A stretch of 14,966 nt of DNA from Clostridiales bacterium UBA7044. GTDB lineage: Bacteria > Bacillota > Clostridia > Oscillospirales > Oscillospiraceae. The position numbers were made by a program, and so were the translations under genes. Shown in pieces: positions 1 through 6,687 of this stretch. Under the pieces are notes generated by a model, which was given only the letters and a program-made list of their open reading frames with translations, was not told the DNA's origin and did not search any database. The stretch covers positions 4,022-18,987 of the forward strand of contig DLAP01000035.1 of NCBI GenBank assembly GCA_002493965.1, in the 5' to 3' direction. Position 1 is the first letter of the stretch. Each line of letters opens with the position of its first letter.

Positions 1-6
1 TGTGGA

Positions 7-27
7 ATGACTGCCACTGGCAGTCAT
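7..27. repeat. 21-bp palindrome in the left intergenic repeat
   Basis: A perfect inverted repeat: ATGACTGCCA at 7-16, a central C, and TGGCAGTCAT at 18-27. It opens the left intergenic stretch and probably belongs to the same REP-like element as the next entry. There is no T tract after it, so it is not an obvious terminator. Confidence 0.5.
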
Positions 28-40
28 AATAGTCTTAATT

Positions 41-232
41 CACTGCGCGGAGCGCCACTGGTGTGGCAATCTCCCGGAATCACGAAAATCCCCTCATTTT
101 TCATGCGAAATTGTTTAAAAATTAGGGGGATTCTCACGCCACTGCGCCCACAGGCGCGTACAGAGCGCTTTTTGCCGCAGGCGGCTCTTAGCGTGGAGTC
201 GTGTGCGCACTGGCTCAGAATGACATAGTTTT
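41..232. repeat. Head-to-head REP-like intergenic repeat pair
   Basis: Positions 1-236 contain no credible gene; the two roughly 70-codon open frames there oppose each other and have no family look. Read on the minus strand, the block ending near 80 has GGGAGATTGCCACACCAGTG. On the plus strand the block from about 124 has GGGGGATTCTCACGCCACTG. These are alignable, so the two blocks form an imperfect inverted pair. The right block closes with CTGGCTCAGAATGACAT near 212-228, the kind of ending I associate with dispersed intergenic repeats of gut Clostridia. That last association is from memory and was not searched. Confidence 0.5.
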
Positions 233-247
233 TCGACACTTTGAAGC

Positions 248-284
248 ATCCTGTTTATGTTGCACATAAACAGGATCTTTTTTT
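248..284 (+). terminator. Rho-independent terminator of an upstream gene outside the window
   Basis: A 13-bp perfect stem (ATCCTGTTTATGT at 248-260 against ACATAAACAGGAT at 264-276) with a TGC loop is followed by C and seven T residues (278-284). This is a textbook terminator in the plus direction. It must serve a gene left of the window, since no gene lies between 1 and 247. Confidence 0.85.
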
Positions 285-301
285 GTATATTTTGATTTAT
301 G

Positions 302-320
302 ATATCGATTTATCCGATAT
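302..320 (+). promoter_or_regulatory. Putative LysR-type operator (T-N11-A box)
   Basis: The 19-mer ATATCGATTTATCCGATAT has the LysR-family T-N11-A layout (ATAT, 11 bases, ATAT) with extended dyad symmetry ATATCG/CGATAT. Its centre (311) is about 64 bases upstream of the start point predicted from the -10 box at 363-368, the usual place for a LysR recognition site. The 10-mer TATCCGATAT inside it (311-320) recurs exactly at 356-365, overlapping the promoter, as a possible second (activation) site. Related words occur in the lysR/hydratase intergenic region. Binding by the regulator encoded at 2656-3573 is inferred. Confidence 0.6.
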
Positions 321-340
321 CTCGTATGTCAAACTGCTGC

Positions 341-368
341 TTGCCGCTAAAAAAATATCCGATATAAT
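341..368 (+). promoter_or_regulatory. Sigma-70-type promoter of the hydrolase-permease operon
   Basis: TTGCCG (341-346), a 16-bp spacer, then a perfect TATAAT (363-368). Transcription would start near 375 and leave a leader of about 60 bases before the ATG at 438. The spacer and -10 box overlap the repeated word TATCCGATAT (356-365), so a regulator bound there would touch RNA polymerase directly. Confidence 0.7.
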
Positions 369-437
369 AGTTTTTGAAAGGAAAGCGGAAGCATCCGTGT
401 TTTCCAAACAGAAACAATAGACAAGGAGGACATCACC

Positions 438-1307
438 ATGGGAAAAGTATCCATGAAGGGCGTGATTGATATGCACGTCCACACAAATCCCGACCTGAGA
501 CTCCGGGCCTACGATGACTTTGAGCTATGCGACGCCGCCGTACGGGTGGGCGCGAGAGCCATTGTCATCAAGACCCACCTGGGCAACACCGCCAACCGGG
601 CCTATCTGACAAACCGATACAACGAGCGGGTAAATGGGAGCAACGATTTCACCATGTTCGGCTCCGTAACCCTGAACCGCTGCATCGGCGGCATCAACCC
701 CGTGGCTGTGGAAAATGCCCTGAAGCTTGGGGCCAAGGTGGTATGGCTGCCCACCTCTTCCGCCCGGAATCACCTGGAAAAGCTGGGCAAATCTACGGAA
801 GACTGCGTGGACGTGGTTCGGGACGGGGAAATCGTGCCGGAACTGAAAAAGGTTCTGGAACTGGTCAAAGCCTATGACGCGGTGCTTGGCACCGGCCACA
901 TTTCCGTTCCGGAAATCTTCACCGTTACCAAGGCAGCCCGGGAAATGGGCGTTAAAAAAATCGTTGTGACCCACCCCGAATGGTGGATCGTCAATATGAC
1001 TCTGGAAGAGCAGGAAAGAATCGTCAGGGAATACAACGTGATTCTGGAACGCTGCTACGCCCAGAACAAGGGCGTAGGCGCAGGCAACGGCTACCTGAGC
1101 AACCTGCCCGGCAATCTGGAGGTCATTCAGAAGATCGGTTACAAAAACGTCCTGATCAGCACCGACGGCGGACAGGTGGAAAACCCCCACTGGGAGCTGG
1201 CGGAAGAAGAATATCTGCAATACATGGCTGACCACGGCATTCCCGAAGAGCACATCCGCTATATGAGCCACGATCTTCCCTGCTGGCTGCTGGGGATTGA
1301 GGCATAA
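438..1307 (+). CDS. DUF6282-type amidohydrolase-superfamily metal-dependent hydrolase
   Basis: A 289-residue cytoplasmic protein that looks like a compact TIM-barrel metallohydrolase. The N-terminal HxH motif (H13, H15 in DMHVHTNPD), the strand-end K45/H47 in VIKTHLGN, H154 in GTGH, H179 in VVTHP and D243 in STDGG are spaced like metal ligands and the catalytic aspartate of the amidohydrolase superfamily. The overall pattern fits the family I know as DUF6282, whose substrate is not established. The start at 438 is preceded by AAGGAGG at 423-429; a later ATG at 453 has no such site. The permease gene begins 18 bp after the stop with its own ribosome site, so the two form an operon. A hydrolytic or decarboxylating step on the imported acid is a plausible inferred role. 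The family assignment is fairly confident; the reaction is unknown. Confidence 0.8.
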   Translation: MGKVSMKGVIDMHVHTNPDLRLRAYDDFELCDAAVRVGARAIVIKTHLGNTANRAYLTNRYNERVNGSNDFTMFGSVTLNRCIGGINPVAVENALKLGAKVVWLPTSSARNHLEKLGKSTEDCVDVVRDGEIVPELKKVLELVKAYDAVLGTGHISVPEIFTVTKAAREMGVKKIVVTHPEWWIVNMTLEEQERIVREYNVILERCYAQNKGVGAGNGYLSNLPGNLEVIQKIGYKNVLISTDGGQVENPHWELAEEEYLQYMADHGIPEEHIRYMSHDLPCWLLGIEA

Positions 1308-1325
1308 AAAACAGGAGGTAACATA

Positions 1326-2651
1326 ATGGAAGGCACAATTTTGAGTATCTGCATCATTGCGGCCATTGCGCTGGCCGTATACCTGGGCTACAAAACCAAG
1401 ATCAATACCGGCTTTTTCTGCATCGTGTTCGCCTATATCATCGGCTGCTTCGTAATGGGGCTGAAGCCCAAGGCCCTCATCGGCTACTGGCCCACCAATA
1501 CCATGTTCGTTATTCTGGCGGTGTCGCTATTTTACAATGTGGCCGCCGCCAACGGCACGCTGGAAAAGATCTCCAAGAGCCTGCTGTACGCCTGCCGGAA
1601 GTTCCCTGGTCTGCTCCCCTATGCTTTGTTTTTCGTGGCAGTGATTCTGTCCGTCATGGGTGCCGCCTACTTCACTGTGCTGGCCTTCCTGGCCCCCATC
1701 ACCCTGCTGATCTGTGAGGAAGCCCGGATGGACAAGCTCACCGGCGCGGTCGCCATCAACTGCGGCGCTCTGGCCGGCGGCAATTTCCCCACTGCTGCCC
1801 TGGGCGTTGTGTTCCGTGGCCTGATGGACACTGCCTATGAAGCCTCTCCTGAACTGACTGCCATCGATTCTTTCTCCTCTACCCTCATTATGTTCGCCCT
1901 GGCGATTGTCTCCTCTCTGATTATCATTACCGTGTTCCGCTTCGGTTTCAAGACCAACCGGGACATTGGCAAGGGTGTCAAGTTTGAAAAGCCCGAGGCC
2001 TATGACAAAAAGCAGAAGCAGACCCTGATTCTGATTCTTGCCATGATGGCCGTGGTTCTGATCTTCCCCGTGCTGCATCTGCTCATCCCCGGCAACGCTG
2101 TCATCTCCACTGTTGCCGCAAAAATCGATGTGGGTCTGGTGGCCATTGTCTTCGCTGTCATCGCCCTGCTCATGAATCTGGCTCCCCAGAAGGAAATCAT
2201 CGCCAAAGTGCCCTGGAACACCATTCTCATGATTGCCGGCGCGGGTATGCTCATTGCCGTTGCCGTGGAGGCCGGTACCATCGATATGCTCAGCGCCTGG
2301 ATCGGCTCCAACGTCCCCGTGTTCCTGATCCCCCTGGCCTTCAGCCTGGTAGGCGCGGTGATGAGTTTCTTCAGCTCCACCACCGGCGTTGTCTGCCCCG
2401 CTCTGTTCCCCCTGATCCCTGCTCTGGCTGCCGCCACCGGCATCAGCCCTGTGGCTCTGTTCACCTGCACCGTACTGGGCGCTCAGAGCAGTGCCATCAG
2501 CCCCTTCTCCTCCGGCGGCTCCCTGATTCTTGGTTCCTGCGGCCAGGAAGAGGAGCGGAACGCCCTGTTTAACCGGCTGCTGTTTGTTGCGGTTCCCATC
2601 AGCGTGGGCATCTGTGCCGTGTACAACCTGATTGTTTCCCTGATCCTGTAA
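1326..2651 (+). CDS. MatC/SLC13-like carboxylate permease
   Basis: A very hydrophobic 441-residue protein with about 11-12 membrane segments. The first 150 residues resemble the MatC N-terminal domain of malonate/dicarboxylate carriers (KINTGFFCIVFAYIIG from 25, then a GYWPTNTMF stretch and the NGTLE turn near 76-80). Two re-entrant-like segments typical of ion-transporter-superfamily carriers are visible: NCGALAGGNFPTAALG (145-160) and FFSSTTGVVCPALFP (348-362), with a further SSAISPFSSGG at 388-398. A charged cytoplasmic loop lies around 210-232. The ribosome site AGGAGGT is at 1313-1319. It likely imports a di- or tricarboxylate with Na+ or H+ for the enzymes encoded nearby; the exact substrate cannot be read from sequence. 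Its stop lies 4 bp from the stop of the convergent lysR gene, with no terminator between them. Confidence 0.8.
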   Translation: MEGTILSICIIAAIALAVYLGYKTKINTGFFCIVFAYIIGCFVMGLKPKALIGYWPTNTMFVILAVSLFYNVAAANGTLEKISKSLLYACRKFPGLLPYALFFVAVILSVMGAAYFTVLAFLAPITLLICEEARMDKLTGAVAINCGALAGGNFPTAALGVVFRGLMDTAYEASPELTAIDSFSSTLIMFALAIVSSLIIITVFRFGFKTNRDIGKGVKFEKPEAYDKKQKQTLILILAMMAVVLIFPVLHLLIPGNAVISTVAAKIDVGLVAIVFAVIALLMNLAPQKEIIAKVPWNTILMIAGAGMLIAVAVEAGTIDMLSAWIGSNVPVFLIPLAFSLVGAVMSFFSSTTGVVCPALFPLIPALAAATGISPVALFTCTVLGAQSSAISPFSSGGSLILGSCGQEEERNALFNRLLFVAVPISVGICAVYNLIVSLIL

Positions 2652-2655
2652 TTTC

Positions 2656-3573
2656 CTAAAAAACCTCTGTGGCCAGTATTCGGCAAAGAACGCTTTCGAA
2701 AGCACGGATGGCCCGGCTGCGGTATCCCTCCTGGGGGTAGATCAGTGCCAGATTGACATAGCACCGCTTCTTCCCGATGCTCAGATAGATTACGTCCCGG
2801 CTTTCCTCAATGCAGGAACGATAGGTAAAGGCAATTCCCAGACCCCGCCGTGCCAGCGCGGCAGACATGGCGGCGGTCTGGGTCCCGCAGACGTAATGGG
2901 GCTCCACCCCCAGATCCTCAAACATTTTCTGGGCAATGTTCCCCAGCATTGCAGAACGGCTGGACAGCAGGAAGTCCATATGGGTGATTTCTGACAGTTC
3001 CACCCAGGGACGATCCGGGCCGCCGCCGCCTTCCCGGACATATTCCATCACCGGGTGCTGACGGTTTGCCACCAAAAGGACCTCGTCCTTCATCAGCAGT
3101 TTCCCCTGCCCTGCCCACTGGTCTTCCCGGAAGGCAGCCAGTGCTACATCCAGTTCCCCCGCGGCGATCTTCCGCTGCAATACCAGGCTGTCGTGCTCGT
3201 GCAAAATCACGTCTACGGTGGGAGACTCCCTTCGAAACAGATCCATAGCCTTGGGAAACAGGTAGCTGCCCCGGAAGGTACTGATTCCAAAGTGAATTTT
3301 TCCCTCCATGGGAGCGCTCAGATCCGTCAGCTGCTTGCGTACCTGGTGGTATTGCAGCAACATCTGCCGTGCGTTTTGCAGGTAGACATCTCCGGCGGCG
3401 GTGGTACGCACCCCGTTGGAGGTTCTGCGAAACAGCTTGACCCCCAGTTCGGCTTCGTATCGGGCCAGATACTGGCTCAGGCTGGATTGGGCCAGGTACA
3501 GCCGCTCCGCCGCCCGGCTGATACTGCCCTCCTCCGCTACGGCGACAATGTATTCCAGTTCCTTCATTTCCAT
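2656..3573 (-). CDS. LysR-family transcriptional regulator
   Basis: 305 residues, the normal LysR length. Residues 1-60 form the winged helix-turn-helix (ELEYIVAVAEEGSISRAAERL, then QSSLSQYLARYEAELGVKLFRR), followed by the linker helix and a periplasmic-binding-like effector domain from about 90 to 300. It sits divergent to the hydratase gene and convergent with the permease, the classic arrangement for a local activator that responds to the pathway substrate. The candidate targets are the boxes at 302-365 and 3626-3702. The start is supported by an AGGGGGA purine run upstream; the second Met (residue 3) is an alternative start. Family assignment is secure; the effector is unknown, though a carboxylic acid is likely from context. 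Confidence 0.93.
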   Translation of the reverse strand: MEMKELEYIVAVAEEGSISRAAERLYLAQSSLSQYLARYEAELGVKLFRRTSNGVRTTAAGDVYLQNARQMLLQYHQVRKQLTDLSAPMEGKIHFGISTFRGSYLFPKAMDLFRRESPTVDVILHEHDSLVLQRKIAAGELDVALAAFREDQWAGQGKLLMKDEVLLVANRQHPVMEYVREGGGGPDRPWVELSEITHMDFLLSSRSAMLGNIAQKMFEDLGVEPHYVCGTQTAAMSAALARRGLGIAFTYRSCIEESRDVIYLSIGKKRCYVNLALIYPQEGYRSRAIRAFESVLCRILATEVF

Positions 3574-3625
3574 AGGAGTTCCCCCTTCTATCGCATTTTA
3601 TGATCGCTTCTTCAAGGGAAAATGG

Positions 3626-3702
3626 CGATATCATCCCTTATTTTCCATTATAAAATAGAATCCAGGAAAACACAAGACCCGACATATCGGAATAACGGAT
3701 TG
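3626..3702. promoter_or_regulatory. Shared operator words between lysR and the hydratase gene
   Basis: In the 157-bp divergent region, CGATATCAT (3626-3634) is the exact reverse complement of ATGATATCG at 299-307. ATATCGGA (3684-3691) is the reverse complement of TCCGATAT found at 313-320 and 358-365. From 3684 the sequence ATAT, 11 bases, ATTG again fits T-N11-A. The centre-to-centre distance of the two sites (about 57-58 bp) equals that between 299-307 and 356-365 in the other promoter. I see no good -35 for the hydratase gene, as expected for an activator-dependent promoter. Confidence 0.5.
3647..3675 (-). promoter_or_regulatory. Promoter of the lysR gene
   Basis: Read on the minus strand: TTGTGT (3675-3670), a 17-bp spacer, then a perfect TATAAT (3652-3647). 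It lies 74 bp upstream of the lysR ATG. It sits between the two putative operator words at 3626-3634 and 3684-3691, which would allow autoregulation. Confidence 0.6.
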
Positions 3703-3730
3703 TTTCTTACTGTTGAAAGGAGAAAATCCC

Positions 3731-6007
3731 ATGCTGAAACTTTATGAAACCGGCATTTATCTTGTGGGCGGCGAATCCATCGTGACGGATCCTGCCGAGG
3801 TGGCTGCCAAAACCGGCAAGACCGTTTCTCAGGCGGAGGCCGCCCGGAATACCATGGCTTACAGCATCCTGAAAGCCCACAATACTGTGGAGGACATGGA
3901 CAATATGCGTCTGAAGTTCGACTCCATGACCTCCCATGACATCACCTACGTTGGCATTATCCAGACCGCCCGGGCCTCCGGCATGAAAGCGTTCCCTCTG
4001 CCCTACGTTCTGACCAACTGTCACAATTCCCTCTGCGCCGTGGGCGGCACCATCAACGAGGACGACCATAAGTTTGCTCTCTCCGCCGCCCACAAGTATG
4101 GCGGCATCTATGTCCCCACCAATATGGCAAACATCCACTCCTACAATCGGGAGATGATGGCCGGCTGTGGCCGGATGATCCTGGGCTCTGACTCTCACAC
4201 CCGCTACGGCGCCCTGGGCACCATGGCTGTAGGCGAGGGCGGCGGCGAGCTGGCAAAGCAGCTGGTAGGCCGTACCTATGACTTTGCCCGTCCCGGTGTG
4301 ATCGCCATTTACCTGACCGGTTCTCCCCGTCCCGGCGTTGGCCCTCAGGATGTGGCTCTTTCCATCATCGGCGCGGTCTACAAATGCGGCTACGTTAAGA
4401 ATAAGGTTATGGAATTTGTCGGTCCTGGTATCGCCAACTTGCCTATGGAGTACCGCAACGCCATCGACGTGATGACCACCGAGACCACCTGCTGGTCTTC
4501 CATCTGGGTCACGGACGAAAAGACAAAACAGTATTTCACCATCCATGGCCGTCCCGAAGCCTACAAGGAAATCAAGCCTGCTGACGTTGCTTACTATGAC
4601 GGCTGTGTCTACGTTGACCTGTCCACCGTAGAGTGCACCATCGCTATGCCCATGCACCCCAGCAACACCTATACCATCCACGAGCTGCAAGAGAACGCCG
4701 CTGACATTCTCCATTTGATTCAGGAGAACGCCAACAAGCAGATCAAGGGTGCGCAGATGGACATTGTCAGTAAGTTCCATGATGGTGCCATCTGGGTGGA
4801 ACAGGGTGAAATTGCTGGCTGCTCCGGCGGCACCTTCGACAATATCTGCGCTGCCGCTGATATCCTCCGGGGTAAGTCCTGCGGCAACGGCGCCTTCACC
4901 CTCAGCGTCTATCCCGGCTCCATGCCCGCTCTGGCGGAGCTGATGCGCAATGGTTGTGCCCACGATCTGATCTCCGCCGGTGCCATTCTGAGAGAATGCT
5001 TCTGCGGCCCCTGCTTCGGTGCAGGCGACACTCCCGCCAACGGAGAGTTCTCCATCCGGCACACCACCCGGAACTTCCCCAACCGGGAAGGCTCCAAGCC
5101 CGGCGAGGGTCAGATGGCTGCCGTGGCCCTTATGGACGCCCGCTCCATCGCCGCAACCGCCGCAAACGGCGGCAAGCTGACAGCCGCTACCGATCTGGAT
5201 GTGGAGTACACTAACCCCGAATACCATTTCGCGGGGGAAATCTACGAAAAGCGAGTCTACAACGGCTGGGGCAAGGCTGAGCCTGACCATGCGCTAAAAT
5301 TCGGCCCCAACATCAAGGACTGGCCGGAAATGCCCGCCCTGACGAAGGATCTGCTGGTGAAGGTCTGCTCCTACATCACCGACCCTGTCACCACTACCGA
5401 CGAGCTGATTCCCTCCGGTGAGACCTCTTCTTATCGTTCCAATCCAGAGCGGCTTTCTGAATTTGCCCTGTCTCGCCGGGATCCCCAGTACGTCAGCCGT
5501 TCCAAGGTCATGCGGCAGATGGAGCGGGATCGTCAGGCCGGGAAGGGTCTGAGTGACGAAGTGAAGGCTGTTTACGCCGCACTTTCTAAGGCTGGATTGA
5601 CCGTTGACCCGGAGAACACCGACCTGGGCTCCACCATCTTTGCCAACATGCCCGGCGACGGCTCCGCCCGGGAGCAGGCCGCTTCCTGTCAGCGGGTCAT
5701 GGGCGCTTCCGCTAACTTCGCTTGCGGCTACGCCACCAAGCGTTACCGCTCCAACTGCATCAACTGGGGCATGACGCCCTTCCTGGTGGAGAACCCTGAG
5801 GTGTTCCAGCTGGGCGACTACATCTTCGTGCCCGATGTCCGTGCCCATGTGCTCGCCAATGACGCCAGCTTCGACGCCTACGCCGTGAAGCCCGACGGCA
5901 CCGTGACCAAGTTCTCCGTGTCCACCGGTGTGCTGACCGAACCTGAGCGGCAGATCATCGCCGACGGCTGCCTGATTAACTACTACCGCAATTCGGGCAA
6001 AGCGTAA
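3731..6007 (+). CDS. Aconitase-family [4Fe-4S] hydratase (single chain)
   Basis: 758 residues, shorter than AcnA or AcnB (about 860-890) but with both parts of the aconitase fold. The N-terminal catalytic part has LGSDSHTRYGALGTMAVGEGG (G152, D154, H156), and the cluster ligands C364 (AGCSGG) and C425/C428 (CGPC) have nearly the spacing of mitochondrial aconitase. The TTRNFPNREG loop (446-454) matches the family arginine motif. The C-terminal swivel domain carries GSAREQAA (644-651) and a KRYRSNCINWGMTPF segment. It should reversibly hydrate/dehydrate a hydroxy-carboxylic acid such as a citrate, methylcitrate or dimethylmalate analogue. It resembles the group often labelled simply 'hydratase' (YbhJ-type, from memory). 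ATG at 3731 follows AAAGGAG at 3716-3722; an in-frame TTG at 3713 lies upstream of that site and is rejected. LysR is divergent. Confidence 0.85.
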   Translation: MLKLYETGIYLVGGESIVTDPAEVAAKTGKTVSQAEAARNTMAYSILKAHNTVEDMDNMRLKFDSMTSHDITYVGIIQTARASGMKAFPLPYVLTNCHNSLCAVGGTINEDDHKFALSAAHKYGGIYVPTNMANIHSYNREMMAGCGRMILGSDSHTRYGALGTMAVGEGGGELAKQLVGRTYDFARPGVIAIYLTGSPRPGVGPQDVALSIIGAVYKCGYVKNKVMEFVGPGIANLPMEYRNAIDVMTTETTCWSSIWVTDEKTKQYFTIHGRPEAYKEIKPADVAYYDGCVYVDLSTVECTIAMPMHPSNTYTIHELQENAADILHLIQENANKQIKGAQMDIVSKFHDGAIWVEQGEIAGCSGGTFDNICAAADILRGKSCGNGAFTLSVYPGSMPALAELMRNGCAHDLISAGAILRECFCGPCFGAGDTPANGEFSIRHTTRNFPNREGSKPGEGQMAAVALMDARSIAATAANGGKLTAATDLDVEYTNPEYHFAGEIYEKRVYNGWGKAEPDHALKFGPNIKDWPEMPALTKDLLVKVCSYITDPVTTTDELIPSGETSSYRSNPERLSEFALSRRDPQYVSRSKVMRQMERDRQAGKGLSDEVKAVYAALSKAGLTVDPENTDLGSTIFANMPGDGSAREQAASCQRVMGASANFACGYATKRYRSNCINWGMTPFLVENPEVFQLGDYIFVPDVRAHVLANDASFDAYAVKPDGTVTKFSVSTGVLTEPERQIIADGCLINYYRNSGKA

Positions 6008-6071
6008 TCCAAAATGTGTCCTATTCCCCGGGGTTCCATGACGACCGGAACTCCACGTGGAATCTCTTTCT

Positions 6072-6103
6072 AAAAGGGGGCCTGCCAGCCCCCTTTTCTT
6101 TTT
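6072..6103 (+). terminator. Terminator of the hydratase gene
   Basis: AAAAGGGGGC (6072-6081) pairs perfectly with GCCCCCTTTT (6088-6097) around a CTGCCA loop. It is followed by C and five T residues (6099-6103), 65 bp after the hydratase stop. Confidence 0.9.
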
Positions 6104-6312
6104 ATCCAGGTGCCAAAAGAGAAAAAACGGGCCGCTGCACAGACATTCAGGAAATGACAAAAAATTTTCCCAGTCCCCGCAGCATTCAGAGATTCCTTAG
6201 TAATGAAACTGCCCCCGGATTCTCTTCGATCCTTATTCGCGGCGCGTCCGTTGCCGGGTCATACGCATTGCCGCTACAGATGCTGGCAGGCAGCCGCTGG
6301 TAAAACAGGGCA
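6104..6312. other. Intergenic stretch with no recognisable gene
   Basis: About 210 bp without a credible coding region. Short frames run through on both strands but start weakly and have no family resemblance. It may be decayed sequence belonging to the kinase relic to its right. Confidence 0.4.
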
Positions 6313-6362
6313 AAACCTCTCACAAAACCATTTTGCAAACGGTTCTGTGAGAGGTTTCTTTT
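6313..6362. terminator. Strong hairpin, probable bidirectional terminator
   Basis: A 17-bp stem with one mismatch: left arm AAACCTCTCACAAAACC (6313-6329), right arm GGTTCTGTGAGAGGTTT (6341-6357), loop ATTTTGCAAAC. The plus strand continues TTTCTTTT; the minus strand has a short TTTT at the stem base. It lies directly past the truncated kinase fragment on the minus strand and may be the original terminator of that gene, brought close by deletion. Confidence 0.7.
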
Positions 6363-6386
6363 CCATTGTCCGTTCAGGCTTTTTTC

Positions 6387-6632
6387 ATTCTCTACATACA
6401 GTTCATCGATCAGCGCTTTCAGACGAATGCTCATATGATTGATCACGGCGCCCAGCTGACCGATTTCGTCGCTGTCATAGTCATCGGGCCAAACCTTGAA
6501 ATCGCCCTGCTCAATCTGCGCGGCCTGCCGATTGAGCTTGTTTAAACGCCGGGACAAATACCGGGCAATGACCACAACCATGCAAGTGGAAATGGCAAAG
6601 CTGATGATGGCAAGCGTGGAATTATTTGTCAA
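6387..6632 (-). pseudogene. Relic of a HAMP-containing (YesM-type) sensor histidine kinase
   Basis: About 82 recognisable residues. A membrane segment (LAIISFAISTCMVVVIARYL) is followed directly by a HAMP domain with the pattern LNKLNRQAAQIEQGDF, then SDEIGQLGAVINHMSIRLK and the coiled IDELYVEN exit that leads into the kinase core in YesM-like proteins. The reading then runs into an unrelated sequence and a hairpin, so the histidine and ATPase domains are absent. Upstream the frame begins only with a TTG and abuts the hairpin after the amylase gene, so the extracellular sensor is missing too. Intact relatives are near 550-600 residues. This is a doubly truncated remnant. YesM kinases usually pair with an AraC-type response regulator controlling sugar ABC transporters, which fits the other sugar-uptake relics in this window. 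Confidence 0.75.
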
Positions 6633-6653
6633 ATCAAATAAATGGTAATATCT

Positions 6654-6679
6654 ACAGTGATCCGTAGCCGGATCGCTGT
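6654..6679 (-). terminator. Hairpin after the amylase gene, probable weak terminator
   Basis: ACAGTGATCCG (6654-6664) pairs with CGGATCGCTGT (6669-6679), 11 bp with one G-T pair and a 4-base loop. It is 8 bp past the amylase stop in the minus direction. The following minus-strand sequence is AT-rich but has no clean T run, so termination may be incomplete. Confidence 0.5.
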
Positions 6680-6687
6680 CACTCTCT

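Noticed and set aside
7..239. Two overlapping 70-codon frames on opposite strands
   Set aside because: They lie in repeat DNA, oppose each other and resemble no protein.
525..1271. 248-codon open frame antisense to the DUF6282 gene
   Set aside because: A shadow of the sense gene; no start signal or recognisable domain.
2692..2703. 12-bp palindrome GCTTTCGAAAGC
   Set aside because: It lies within the lysR coding sequence and has no T run; most likely chance.
1527..2705. 392-codon open frame antisense to the permease gene
   Set aside because: Gln/Gly/His-rich composition typical of the antisense of a membrane protein; no ribosome site.
3707..5290. 527-codon open frame antisense to the hydratase gene
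   Set aside because: Low-complexity Gly/Val/His-rich translation with no motif, lying entirely opposite a gene with clear catalytic residues. It is a by-product of codon bias.
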